Positions 16,826-25,270 of a DNA stretch of 64,000 nt are shown here, piece by piece. Positions within the stretch are counted from its first letter, which is position 1. Each line of letters opens with the position of its first letter. A program made the position numbers and the translations under genes. The notes beneath the pieces are model-generated. The model had not been told where the DNA came from. It saw only the letters and a program-made list of their open reading frames with translations, and made no database searches. Source of the stretch: Streptomyces geranii (GTDB taxonomy: Bacteria; Actinomycetota; Actinomycetes; Streptomycetales; Streptomycetaceae); the NCBI RefSeq assembly GCF_002954775.1, contig NZ_KZ672953.1, forward strand, positions 32,091 to 96,090, in the 5' to 3' direction.

Positions 16826-17993
16826 GCGGCGTCGGCATCGGACAACGCCCCACCACCCGCAGACAGCGGGTGGTGAAGTCCCTGTGGATCGGCGTCTGGC
16901 TGGTCTACCTGGGCGCCCCGGTGGGCGACCTGCTCCACGGCGGCCACAGCACGGGCGTACGGCTCCTCGGCTGGCTGGGCCTGGCCGCCTTCGTCGCCTG
17001 GTACTGGGCCCTGGTCTTCCGCACCGGCCGCGGCGAGACGACCCGCCTGGTCGGCGGCTCCCTGGTGGTACTCGCCGCCCAGTCGGCCCTCCTGTCCCTC
17101 ACCCTGGGCCGCGAGTGGCTCGTCCTGTTCGTGTACGTGTCCACCGCGTCCGGCGCCGCCCTGCCGACGCGCCTGGCCCGCTGGACGATCCCGGCCACGG
17201 CGGCCCTGATGACCGCCGTCGCCCTGGCGGTCCCCGGCGGCCACGCCTACCTCGCCGGACTCCTCGTCCCGGCCCTCCTCGGCGGCGCCGCGATGGCAGG
17301 GGTACGACAACTCGTGCGTACGACCATCGAGTTGCGCGAGGCCAGGGCCACCGTCGCCCAGCTGGCCGCGAACGAGGAACGCCTGCGGCTGGCCCGGGAC
17401 CTGCACGACCTGCTGGGCCACTCCCTCTCCCTGATCACCCTGAATGCGAACTGGCCGGCCGGATGCTCCCCGACCACCCCGACAAGGCCGCCCTCCAGGT
17501 CGCCGACATCGAGCAGGTGAGCCGCCAGGCCCTGGTGGACGTACGCGAGGCGGTGAGCGGCTACCGTCGTCCGCGCCTGACCGGCGAACTGGCGGGCGCG
17601 AAGGCGGCGTTGACGGCGGCCGGCATCACGGCCGCCCTGCCCGCCGACCCGGTCCCTGCCGACGCCGACGAGGACGCGGAGTCCGCCCTCGCCTGGGCCC
17701 TGCGCGAGGCGGTGACCAACGTCGTACGGCACAGCGGCGCCCGGCGCTGCACGGTCGAGGTGCTGACCAGGCAGACCCTGGACGGCCCCGTCCTCGAACT
17801 CTCGGTGGAGGACGACGGCACGGGCGGCTCCTCCTCCGGCGTCCCCGGCAACGGCCTCACCGGCCTCGCGGAACGCCTGGCGAAGACGGGCGGCTCCCTG
17901 GAGGCGGGCCGCACGAAGCGGGGCTTCCGCCTGGTGGCCAGGGTGCCCGCGAACCCGGCGCCGACCGCGCCGGACGTAGGATCCGGTCCATGA
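16822..17993 (+). pseudogene. NarL-type sensor histidine kinase, frameshifted
   Basis: A DesK-like membrane sensor kinase broken by a frameshift. From GTG 16822, several membrane helices are followed by a coiled-coil and HisKA_3 H-box LARDLHDLLGHSLSLITL with the phospho-acceptor His195. At about 17443-17447 the frame is lost: the original frame runs into WPAGCSPTT and stops at 17520, while the frame one base back continues as ELAGRMLPDHPDKAALQVADIEQVSRQALVDVREAVSGYRRP and the HATPase_c domain (EAVTNVVRHSGA, VEDDGTG, GNGLTGLAERL) to 17993. A single missing base near AATGCGAA explains it. Either a real mutation or a sequencing error; the ATGA overlap with the response regulator is intact. Confidence 0.88.
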
Positions 17994-18607
17994 ACCGCGT
18001 GATCAAGGTCCTGCTGGCGGAGGACCAGTCGATGGTCCGCGAGGCACTGGCCGCACTGCTGGGCCTGGAGCCCGACATCGAGGTCGTCGCCCAGGCGGCG
18101 CGCGGCGACGAGGTGTTGGGGGTGGCCCGGGCCCACCCCGACCTGGACGTGGCCCTCCTGGACATCGAGATGCCGGGCGCGACGGGCATCGAGGCGGCGG
18201 CGCAGCTCCACCGGGAGTTCCCGGCCCTGAAGCTCGTCATCCTCACCACCTTCGGCCGCCCCGGCTACCTCCGCACCGCCATGGAGTCGGGCGCGGACGC
18301 CTTCCTGGTCAAGGACGCCCCGGCGGCCCAACTGGCGGAAGCGGTACGCAAGGTACTGGCGGGCGAGCGGGTCATCGACCCGACGCTCGCGGCAGCGGCC
18401 CTGGCGGACGGCGCGAACCCGTTGACGGACCGTGAGCGAGAGGTTTTGAGGGCGGCGGAGAACGGCGCGACGAACGCGGAGTTGGCGTCCAGGCTGCATT
18501 TGTCCCAGGGGACGGTTCGCAACTACCTGTCGACGGCCATCCAGAAGCTGACGGCGAGGAACAGGGCGGAAGCGGTACGGATAGCGAGAGAGAAGGGCTG
18601 GCTGTAA
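17990..18607 (+). CDS. NarL/LuxR-family response regulator
   Basis: A 205-residue regulator. The receiver domain (residues 1-120) has Glu11-Asp12, the phospho-acceptor Asp58 in LLDIEMPG and the conserved Lys in FLVKDAP. The LuxR helix-turn-helix (about 140-200) reads LTDREREVLRAAENGATNAELASRLHLSQGTVRNYLS. It overlaps the kinase by 4 bases and probably controls the ABC exporter genes upstream. With the kinase frameshifted, its phosphorylation would be lost or come from elsewhere if the mutation is real. Confidence 0.92.
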   Translation: MNRVIKVLLAEDQSMVREALAALLGLEPDIEVVAQAARGDEVLGVARAHPDLDVALLDIEMPGATGIEAAAQLHREFPALKLVILTTFGRPGYLRTAMESGADAFLVKDAPAAQLAEAVRKVLAGERVIDPTLAAAALADGANPLTDREREVLRAAENGATNAELASRLHLSQGTVRNYLSTAIQKLTARNRAEAVRIAREKGWL

Positions 18608-18639
18608 GGGGGTGGCTGGACTTCGAGGGCCACTGCGGG

Positions 18640-18720
18640 GCGGTTGTGGCTGGCCGCGCAGGTCCCCCCCCCCCCCCAAGGGCGGGGCCCCCCCCCCCCC
18701 CCCCCCCCCCGGGGGCCGCG
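18640..18720. repeat. Degenerate repeat A copy with long C homopolymers
   Basis: After TGGCTGGCCGCGCAGGT, which resembles repeat A, the sequence has 14 consecutive C (18664-18677), AAGGGCGGGG, then 23 consecutive C (18688-18710) and GGGGG. This looks like repeat A (TTCCCCGCGCCCC and its inverted arm) with expanded or mis-assembled C tracts. Confidence 0.6.
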
Positions 18721-18769
18721 CCCCCAGCCCCCACGGATCCGCACCCGAACGACTACCCCCGTACCCCCG

Positions 18770-19633
18770 TCAGTTCAAACGGGCCCGGGCCGCCCGAGCC
18801 TGCCCCCGCACCCGCTCAGCCCCGACCTCGTCGACAACCCCCAGCACCTCCGCATACCCCTCCAACTCATCCGCTCCCACCAAGAACTCCCCCCGCCCCA
18901 CAAGCAATTGCGCCCGCTCATACCGCAACCGCGCCGGATGCGAAGGCAACAGCAGCGCCAACTCCACCGCCCACAAAGACACTTCCGACCGCTCCGGCCG
19001 CGCCGCCCCCCACGCCCGCACATTGTTCAGCACCCGCAACATCACATCCAGCGGATCAGCGGGCCCCAGCATCGAAGGATCCAACGCCTCCCCGGTCGCC
19101 CCCGCGACCAGCAACTCCGCGTCGCCCCCGGTCAACACCCGCCCCCCGTCGAAGGGATCGGCGAGCACCTGCTGGTCGACGGGACCGAAGCCCACGACGA
19201 AGTGCCCGGGCAGCGCGACCCCGTACACCGGCGCCCCCGCCCGCCGCGCGACCTCCATCCACAGCACGGACAGCAGGATCGGCAACCCCCGCCGCCGTAC
19301 CACCACTTCGTGCAGCAGTGAGGACTCCAGCCGCTGGTAGTCGGCCGGGCTGCCCCGGAAGCCGAGGCGTTCGCCGAGGAGTTCGTGCAGGGCCGTCGCC
19401 CAGGAGTGCGGCCCGCCCGGGCGGAAGGGCAACTGCCCGGCCAGCCGGTCGAGTTCCATCTGGACGGCGTCGACGCCGGCCTCGTCGAGGGCCCGGTCCG
19501 CGACCGCGCCCATCAGCAGGCACAGCGTCGTGAGGTCGGGCCGCTCGGAGCGGGCTTCCTCGGCGAACAACGCCCGTAGTTCGGCGGACCGTTCGGGTCC
19601 CGGCGGATACGGCGGGGGATGAGGGAGACGCAT
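18770..19633 (-). CDS. Transglutaminase-like SirB1-family protein
   Basis: A 287-residue protein of the SirB1/transglutaminase_9 family. The core ESSLLHEVVVRRRGLPILLSVLWMEVARRAGAPVYGVALPGHFVVGF is typical; it carries the conserved GxPxxL and PGHF blocks, but the catalytic Cys of true transglutaminases is replaced (LPILLS), as in many SirB1 proteins. The C-terminal third is helical and TPR-like. The start at 19633 avoids a long overlap with the upstream gene, which ends at 19651. Function unknown. Confidence 0.82.
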   Translation of the reverse strand: MRLPHPPPYPPGPERSAELRALFAEEARSERPDLTTLCLLMGAVADRALDEAGVDAVQMELDRLAGQLPFRPGGPHSWATALHELLGERLGFRGSPADYQRLESSLLHEVVVRRRGLPILLSVLWMEVARRAGAPVYGVALPGHFVVGFGPVDQQVLADPFDGGRVLTGGDAELLVAGATGEALDPSMLGPADPLDVMLRVLNNVRAWGAARPERSEVSLWAVELALLLPSHPARLRYERAQLLVGRGEFLVGADELEGYAEVLGVVDEVGAERVRGQARAARARLN

Positions 19634-19650
19634 ACCAGGCCCGTGCCCTC

Positions 19651-20655
19651 TCACGCCGATCGATAGTGGTGGTAGGAGTGATGCGTTCCGAATCCCATCC
19701 CGGTGTACAGCGCCCGCGCCCCCGCGTTGTCCTCCTCCACCTGCAGCCAGGCGGCCGACGCGCCCTCCTCCAGCGCCCGCCCGGCCAGCGCGGCCATGAC
19801 GGCCGTGGCCAGCCCGCGTCGCCGCTGACCGGGGTCCACCTCGACGGCCGCGAACCCGGCCCACCGCCCGTCCACGACACACCGCCCGATGGCGGCGGGC
19901 GGCTCACCCGGGGCGTCCCCCGGCACGGTCGCGAACCACACCGAGGGCCCGCTGCCCAGCACGGCGAGGGCCACCTCGCTCACGCCCTTGCGCTGATACC
20001 GCGAGAGCCACGCCTCGTCGGCCTCCCGCGCCAGCACCACCCCACCGCCGCCGTCCCCCAGATCGGCGACGGGCGCCAGCCCCCCGACCCACAGCCCGGC
20101 CGTCACCTCACGCGTCCACCCGCGCTCCGCCAGCTCCGCGCACAGCACCTCCTGGGTGCCCTCGGCGCCGGTCGCGGTCTGGACGTACGCGGGCAGGCCC
20201 CGATCGGCGTACCAGCGGCTCACGGCGGTCAGCGCCTCGTCGAGCGGCACGCCCGGGTCGCCGAGCGGCAGCACGGAATTCGCCCGCCGGGTGAACCCGG
20301 AGGCCGCCCGCAGCTCCCACTCGCCCAGCCGCTCGCTCTCCACCGGCTGCCAGGACCGCGCGGAGACCCGCGCCAGCTCCTCGTACGAGGCGGCGGGGCC
20401 GCGCCGACGGGCGGGGGCCGCGGGGACCACTTTGCCCGCCACCAGGGACGCCGCAGCGACCCGTACGCGCTCGCCGTCACGTCGTGTGATCAGGAGCACA
20501 CCCGTGTCTTCGTCCCATGATGTGAGAACACCTACCGTGTCGGTGAACTTCTCACTATCCGGGGCTTCTTCGTTCAGCCGTCGAACAGAGACACGTTTGC
20601 CCACGTCAGCAGCGGTGATTCGGACGACGAGCCGGCCGGCCGCAGAGATTTCCAC
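19651..20655 (-). CDS. GNAT-family acetyltransferase
   Basis: A 334-residue protein. The N-terminal 75 residues form a small beta-rich domain (GKRVSVRRLNEEAPD...VGVLTSWDEDTGVLLITRRDGE). The C-terminal GNAT domain contains the acetyl-CoA loop DPGQRRRGLATAVMAALAGRA and the terminal strand AWLQVEEDNAGARALYTGMGF. The acceptor is unknown. It is divergent from the ferredoxin gene and probably heads a transcript with the SirB1-like gene 17 bases downstream. Confidence 0.88.
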   Translation of the reverse strand: MEISAAGRLVVRITAADVGKRVSVRRLNEEAPDSEKFTDTVGVLTSWDEDTGVLLITRRDGERVRVAAASLVAGKVVPAAPARRRGPAASYEELARVSARSWQPVESERLGEWELRAASGFTRRANSVLPLGDPGVPLDEALTAVSRWYADRGLPAYVQTATGAEGTQEVLCAELAERGWTREVTAGLWVGGLAPVADLGDGGGGVVLAREADEAWLSRYQRKGVSEVALAVLGSGPSVWFATVPGDAPGEPPAAIGRCVVDGRWAGFAAVEVDPGQRRRGLATAVMAALAGRALEEGASAAWLQVEEDNAGARALYTGMGFGTHHSYHHYRSA

Positions 20656-20796
20656 AGGTCAGTTCGCCCCTCCTGTATGGATCATGCCCGGGAACGGAGA
20701 TACTAGGTGCGGGCATCGACGACGCCGCGCTCCCGCGCGCCAGGTGGCGGGGCCTGAAGACGGCCCGCCAGCGCCCTATCGAGGAGGAACGACAGC

Positions 20797-21117
20797 GTGA
20801 CCTACGTCATCGCGCAGCCTTGTGTCGACGTCAAGGACAAGGCGTGCATTGAAGAGTGCCCGGTCGACTGCATCTACGAGGGCTCCCGGTCCTTGTACAT
20901 CCACCCGGACGAATGCGTCGACTGTGGAGCCTGTGAGCCGGTCTGCCCGGTCGAGGCGATCTTCTACGAGGACGACACTCCGGAGGAGTGGAAGGACTAC
21001 TACAAGGCGAACGTCGAGTTCTTCGACGAACTCGGCTCGCCCGGCGGCGCCAGCAAGCTGGGACTGATCGAGCGCGATCACCCCTTCATCGCCGCGCTGC
21101 CGCCGCAGAACGGCTGA
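20797..21117 (+). CDS. fdxA: 7Fe ferredoxin
   Basis: A 106-residue ferredoxin starting at GTG with GAGGAGGAA upstream. Cysteines 9, 17, 21 and 25 and the block CVDCGACEPVCP match seven-iron ferredoxins that carry one [3Fe-4S] and one [4Fe-4S] cluster. The length and C-terminal extension DTPEEWKDYYKANVEFFDELGSPGGA fit actinobacterial FdxA. It is a cytoplasmic electron carrier. The dapC gene lies downstream after a long-loop stem. Confidence 0.95.
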   Translation: MTYVIAQPCVDVKDKACIEECPVDCIYEGSRSLYIHPDECVDCGACEPVCPVEAIFYEDDTPEEWKDYYKANVEFFDELGSPGGASKLGLIERDHPFIAALPPQNG

Positions 21118-21141
21118 CGGCGGCCCGCAGAGCCCGCGCCG

Positions 21142-21196
21142 CCTCGGTCCCGTACGCCCCGATCGCCCAGGTCGTGGTCGCCGTACGGGACCGAGG
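21142..21196 (+). terminator. 15-bp stem with 25-base loop between fdxA and dapC
   Basis: CCTCGGTCCCGTACG (21142-21156) pairs exactly with CGTACGGGACCGAGG (21182-21196). The loop of 25 bases is long for a simple terminator, so it may act as an attenuator or RNA-processing site between two co-directional genes. Confidence 0.5.
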
Positions 21197-21230
21197 CGTT
21201 TGCCGTACGTACGAAAGTGAGCCAGTAATC

Positions 21231-22325
21231 GTGTCCTCCGCAGTCTCCGACCGCCTTCCCGCCTTCCCCTGGGACAAGCTGGAGCCGTACAAGAAGACGG
21301 CCGCCGCGCACCCGGACGGCATCGTCGACCTGTCGGTCGGCACGCCGGTCGACCCGGTCCCCGAGCTGATCCAGAAAGCGCTGGTCGCGGCGGCCGACTC
21401 ACCGGGCTACCCGACCGTCTGGGGCACGCCCGAACTGCGCGACGCGCTCACCGCCTGGGTCGAACGCCGCCTCGGCGCCCGGGACATCACCCACCGCCAC
21501 GTCCTGCCGATCGTCGGCTCCAAGGAACTGGTCGCCTGGCTCCCCACCCAGCTGGGCCTCGGCCCCGGCGACAGGGTCGCCTACCCGCGCCTGGCCTACC
21601 CGACGTACGAGGTCGGCGCCCGCCTGGCCCGCGCCGAGTACGAGGTCTACGACGACCCGACGGAGCTGGACCCGACCAACCTCAAGCTGCTCTGGCTCAA
21701 CTCGCCCTCGAACCCCACGGGCCGGGTACTGACCAAGGACGAGCTGACCCGGGCGGTCGCCTGGGCCCGAGAGCACGGCGTGCTGGTCTTCTCCGACGAG
21801 TGCTACCTGGAGCTGGGCTGGGAGGCCGACCCGGTCTCGGTCCTTCACCCGGACGTGTGCGGCGGCTCGTACGAGGGGATCGTGGCCGTCCACTCCCTCT
21901 CCAAGCGCTCCAACCTCGCGGGCTACCGGGCGGCCTTCCTGGCCGGTGACCCGGCCGTCCTCGGCCCGCTCCTGGAGATCCGCAAGCACGGCGGCATGAT
22001 GACCTCGGCGCCCACCCAGGCGGCCGTCGTGGCCGCCCTCGGCGACGACACCCACGTGCGCGAACAGCGCGAGCGGTACGTGGCCCGTCGTACGGCCCTG
22101 CGCGAGGCCCTGGTCCGCCACGGCTTCCGCATCGAGCACAGCGAGGCCAGCCTCTACCTGTGGGCGACCCGCGAGGAGTCCTGCTGGGACACCGTCGCCC
22201 ACCTCGCCGACCTGGGCATCCTGGTCGCGCCGGGCGACTTCTACGGCACGGCGGGCGAGACCTTCGTCCGCGTGGCCCTCACGGCGACGGACGAGCGGGT
22301 GGCGGCGGCGGTCGCCCGCCTGTAG
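21231..22325 (+). CDS. dapC: Succinyldiaminopimelate transaminase, DapC type
   Basis: A 364-residue class I/II PLP aminotransferase. It fits actinobacterial DapC, which converts N-succinyl-2-amino-6-ketopimelate to N-succinyl-LL-DAP in lysine and peptidoglycan synthesis. Visible elements: the cofactor loop VGSKELVAWLPTQLG, LLWLNSPSNPTGRV, the aspartate of FSDECYLELGW, and the PLP lysine in HSLSKRSNLAGYR. The GTG at 21231 gives the expected length. dapE lies 1.8 kb away, which supports this substrate over a general aminotransferase. Confidence 0.85.
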   Translation: MSSAVSDRLPAFPWDKLEPYKKTAAAHPDGIVDLSVGTPVDPVPELIQKALVAAADSPGYPTVWGTPELRDALTAWVERRLGARDITHRHVLPIVGSKELVAWLPTQLGLGPGDRVAYPRLAYPTYEVGARLARAEYEVYDDPTELDPTNLKLLWLNSPSNPTGRVLTKDELTRAVAWAREHGVLVFSDECYLELGWEADPVSVLHPDVCGGSYEGIVAVHSLSKRSNLAGYRAAFLAGDPAVLGPLLEIRKHGGMMTSAPTQAAVVAALGDDTHVREQRERYVARRTALREALVRHGFRIEHSEASLYLWATREESCWDTVAHLADLGILVAPGDFYGTAGETFVRVALTATDERVAAAVARL

Positions 22326-22372
22326 CCGACTTCGGCGGCAGCGGTCGTACGACAGATACGCGAGATACGACA

Positions 22373-22403
22373 GAGGGGCCCGGGGAAGATCCCCGGGCCC
22401 CTC
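22373..22403. terminator. Strong bidirectional terminator
   Basis: A perfect 14-bp GC-rich stem (22373-22386 with 22390-22403) and a 3-base loop sits between dapC and the convergent small secreted protein gene. Confidence 0.8.
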
Positions 22404-22429
22404 CGCCATCACCTGGTCCCGCGGTCGGG

Positions 22430-22717
22430 TCAGCCCAGCGGCAGGCCCTGCAGGGGCAGCTGACCGGCGCCCGGCAGGCCCTTCGTCGGCAGCGCGTCCG
22501 TCGGGAGGCCGCCCTTCGTCGCGGTCTCCGTGGTGCTGCCGAGGAGGTCACCGGCGCCGCCGGCCGCGTCCAGGGCGGTCAGGGCGCCCAGGTTGGGGGT
22601 GGCCGGCAGGGCGGCGGGGGCCGCGCTGGCGGAGCCGGCCGCACCGACCCCGGCTGCCGCTCCCGCTGCGACGAGCAGCGCGGCACGGGCGATCCGGCGG
22701 GTCAGGGGGAGGGACAT
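22430..22717 (-). CDS. Small secreted protein
   Basis: A 95-residue protein with a clear Sec signal peptide (LTRRIARAALLVAAGAAAGV, likely cleaved after ASA-AP). The mature part is only about 60 residues, rich in Ala, Gly, Leu and Pro with repeating LPxxx motifs (LPTDALPTKGLPGAGQLPLQGLPLG). It resembles abundant short exported proteins of Streptomyces; function unknown. The start at 22717 matches the signal peptide. Confidence 0.72.
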   Translation of the reverse strand: MSLPLTRRIARAALLVAAGAAAGVGAAGSASAAPAALPATPNLGALTALDAAGGAGDLLGSTTETATKGGLPTDALPTKGLPGAGQLPLQGLPLG

Positions 22718-23036
22718 GATGCTCCTGAGTTTCGGTTGACTGTTGATCGTCCGGACTCGGACGCAGTGAATACCGCTCCAGGACCCCTGAAGGTTGCGGC
22801 GCACGAATGCAAAGAGTTGGCAATGTGTCGCATAATCGCCTGCGGATAAAAGCGGGCAAAGGTCACCCGGTCCGAAAGTCGGGTGAATCCTTGCGACGCG
22901 TTGCGGCCCTTTGTCCGCAAGGGTTCTGCCGGACAGTGGGCGGATCTCGGAGGCACTCGGCGAAAACCCGCGCAGACTCCCGCCGGGACCCGGCAGGAGT
23001 AACCCTTACGAGCGACGTCCCGTACTCCTGCCCGTA
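22718..23036. other. 319-bp intergenic region upstream of the secreted protein gene
   Basis: No gene recognised. It should hold the promoter of the minus-strand secreted protein gene; the part at 22800-22860 is AT-richer than its surroundings. I looked for a riboswitch-like arrangement and could not support one. Confidence 0.4.
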
Positions 23037-23999
23037 CTACGGAGTGGTGACGATCCGGACCGCTTCCGCGCTCGCCCGGGTGCCCGTCGGACGCCACTCG
23101 CTGTCGGTGTTGCCGGCCGTCCAGCGGCGGCCCGCGTAGGTGACGTTCTCGATGTGCAGCGCCGAGGCGTTGGCCACGGCCCAGTGCGCGAGCTGCCAGC
23201 CGCGCTGCGCGCGCGTCGTCCCGGCGGCGGTGTCGGTGTCCTCGGGCACCGGGAGCGTGACGGTGGAGGGCGCGGTGGAGGAGGGTGAGGGCGTAGGGGT
23301 GTCGGCGGCGCCCTTGCGGCTCACCTCCGCGCCCGCCACGGCGAGCACGTCGCGGCCGAAGTCCCGTACGAGCGCGGCCCGTACGGCGTCCGGACCGCCG
23401 CCGGTCGTGCTGGCGTCCCGGCGGCCCTCGCAGGTCAGGGTGGCCGCCGCGTGCCCGGTCAGGGCCGCCGCCAGCAGGGTGGCGTCCGGCTCGTGCTTGG
23501 CGTACGCCTCCGGGAAGCCGCTGCGCTGCACGCGCTGGGCGGCCACGGTGAGGGGGAGGGTCTCGTAGTCGGAGACCTTGACGAGATGGTCGTAGAACTC
23601 GCCCGCCGAGTAGGTCGGGTCGAGGATCTCCTTCTCGGTTCCCCAGCCCTGCGAGGGCCGTTGCTGGAACAGGCCCAGTGAATCCCGGTCGCCGTGGGTG
23701 ATGTTGCGCAGCCCCGACTCCTGGAGCGCGGTCGCCAGCGCGATGGCGACGGCCCGTTCGGGCAGCCCGCGCGCGGTGCCGACCGCGGTGATCGTCGCCG
23801 CGTTGACGGCCTGCTCGGGGGTGAACTCGTACGAGGGGCCGCGGCCGTCGGCCGAGACGACCTCGCAGGCCGGATCCCCGGTGCCGCCGGTGACGTACTG
23901 CACCACGAGATAGCCCGCGACGGCGAGCAGCACGAGGAAGGACGCCCCACGACGGAGGAGACGGCCACGACGCTTGTGAGTGGGGGACTGCTCCGGCAT
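23037..23999 (-). CDS. Membrane-anchored protein with lysozyme-like SLT fold
   Basis: A 320-residue protein. A basic start (HKRRGRLLRRG) and a helix at about 18-38 anchor it; the rest is extracytoplasmic. The segment AVNAATITAVGTARGLPERAVAIALATALQESGLRNITHGDRDSLGLFQQRPSQGWGTEKEILDPTYSAGEFYDHL has the transglycosylase-like pattern with the catalytic-type Glu in ALQESGL and the S-LGLFQQRP motif, so a wall-hydrolase-like domain is likely. Automatic pipelines sometimes call such proteins heavy-metal transporters, which the sequence does not support. Confidence 0.75.
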   Translation of the reverse strand: MPEQSPTHKRRGRLLRRGASFLVLLAVAGYLVVQYVTGGTGDPACEVVSADGRGPSYEFTPEQAVNAATITAVGTARGLPERAVAIALATALQESGLRNITHGDRDSLGLFQQRPSQGWGTEKEILDPTYSAGEFYDHLVKVSDYETLPLTVAAQRVQRSGFPEAYAKHEPDATLLAAALTGHAAATLTCEGRRDASTTGGGPDAVRAALVRDFGRDVLAVAGAEVSRKGAADTPTPSPSSTAPSTVTLPVPEDTDTAAGTTRAQRGWQLAHWAVANASALHIENVTYAGRRWTAGNTDSEWRPTGTRASAEAVRIVTTP

Positions 24000-24085
24000 C
24001 CGTACAAGGTACTGGAGAGTAGGGTCCGTGACTTCCGAGTCGGGTGAGGAAGGGGGCGAATCGGCGGCGCGTTAGGGTCGTCGGT

Positions 24086-25165
24086 ATGGCCGACACACCG
24101 CTTGACCTCACCTTGGACGCCGCTCGACTGACCGCGTGGCTCGTCGACTTCCCCTCGGAGAGCGGCGGCGAGAAGCCGCTCGCGGACGCGATCGAGATGG
24201 CCCTGCGCGGCCTGCCGCACCTCGCGGTCGAGCGGTACGGCAACAACGTCGTCGCCCGGACGAACCTGGGCCGCGCGGAACGCGTGATCCTGGCCGGCCA
24301 CATCGACACGGTCCCGATCGCGGACAACGTGCCCTCACGGCTGGACGAGGACGGGGTGCTGTGGGGCTGCGGGACCTGCGACATGAAGTCGGGGGTCGCG
24401 GTGCAGCTGCGGATCGCGGCGACGGTCCCGGAGCCGAACAGGGACCTGACGTTCGTCTTCTACGACCAGGAAGAGGTCGCGGCCGAGCTGAACGGGCTCA
24501 GGCATGTGGCCGAGGCCCACCCGGAGTGGCTGGAGGGCGACTTCGCGGTGCTGCTGGAGCCGTCCGACGGCCAGGTGGAGGGCGGCTGCCAGGGCACGCT
24601 GCGGGTGCTGCTGAAGACGGCGGGGGAGCGGGCGCACTCCGCGCGCAGCTGGATGGGCTCCAACGCGATCCACGCGGCGGCCCCGATCCTCGCCAAGCTC
24701 GCCTCGTACCAGCCGCGTTACCCGGTGATCGACGGCCTGGAGTACCGGGAGGGCCTCAACGCGGTCCGGATCGGCGGCGGGGTGGCGGGCAACGTGATCC
24801 CCGACGAGTGCGTGGTGACGGTCAACTTCCGCTACGCGCCGGACCGTTCGGAGGAGGAGGCGCTCGCACACGTGCGGGAGGTCTTCGCGGACTGTGGGGT
24901 GACGGAGTTCGTGGTCGACGACCACAGCGGAGCGGCGCTGCCGGGCCTCTCCCATCCGGCCGCCGCGGCCTTCATCGAGGCGGTGGGCGGCACCCCGCAG
25001 CCCAAGTACGGCTGGACGGACGTGTCGCGCTTCAGCGCGCTCGGCGTCCCGGCGGTCAACTACGGCCCCGGGAACCCGCACTTGGCGCACAAGCGGGACG
25101 AACGGGTGGAAACCGAAAAGATCCTTGCGGGCGAGCAACGGCTGAGGGCCTGGCTGACGTCATGA
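24086..25165 (+). CDS. dapE: Succinyl-diaminopimelate desuccinylase
   Basis: A 359-residue M20 metallopeptidase-family enzyme. DapE hydrolyses N-succinyl-LL-DAP to LL-DAP and succinate. Motifs: LAGHIDTVPIADN with the first metal His and catalytic Asp, GCGTCDMKSGVAV with the bridging Asp, YDQEEVAAELNGL with the catalytic Glu pair, and the C-terminal metal His in NYGPGNPHLAHKRDE. The ATG at 24086 gives the family length. The neighbouring LOG-family gene follows as in other actinobacteria. Confidence 0.92.
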   Translation: MADTPLDLTLDAARLTAWLVDFPSESGGEKPLADAIEMALRGLPHLAVERYGNNVVARTNLGRAERVILAGHIDTVPIADNVPSRLDEDGVLWGCGTCDMKSGVAVQLRIAATVPEPNRDLTFVFYDQEEVAAELNGLRHVAEAHPEWLEGDFAVLLEPSDGQVEGGCQGTLRVLLKTAGERAHSARSWMGSNAIHAAAPILAKLASYQPRYPVIDGLEYREGLNAVRIGGGVAGNVIPDECVVTVNFRYAPDRSEEEALAHVREVFADCGVTEFVVDDHSGAALPGLSHPAAAAFIEAVGGTPQPKYGWTDVSRFSALGVPAVNYGPGNPHLAHKRDERVETEKILAGEQRLRAWLTS

Positions 25166-25270
25166 CCCGACAAGCGCCGCTTTACGGCGGACATGCTCAC
25201 GTCCCCCGCCCGTAACCGGCGGAGATCTACGCTGAGGTGGAACCACAGCAAGCGGAGGAAGGGAGCGGCC

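Noticed and set aside
17431..17520. Programmed ribosomal frameshifting in the histidine kinase
   Set aside because: No slippery heptamer or downstream pseudoknot was evident at 17440-17450; a mutation or sequencing error is simpler.
15156..18607. An antibiotic biosynthetic cluster around the ABC exporter and two-component genes
   Set aside because: No biosynthetic enzymes of polyketide, peptide or terpene type accompany them.
22800..23030. A c-di-AMP (ydaO-type) riboswitch upstream of wall-related genes
   Set aside because: A GGGTGAATCC string on the plus strand is suggestive, but no gene follows on that strand and I could not lay out the full conserved core.
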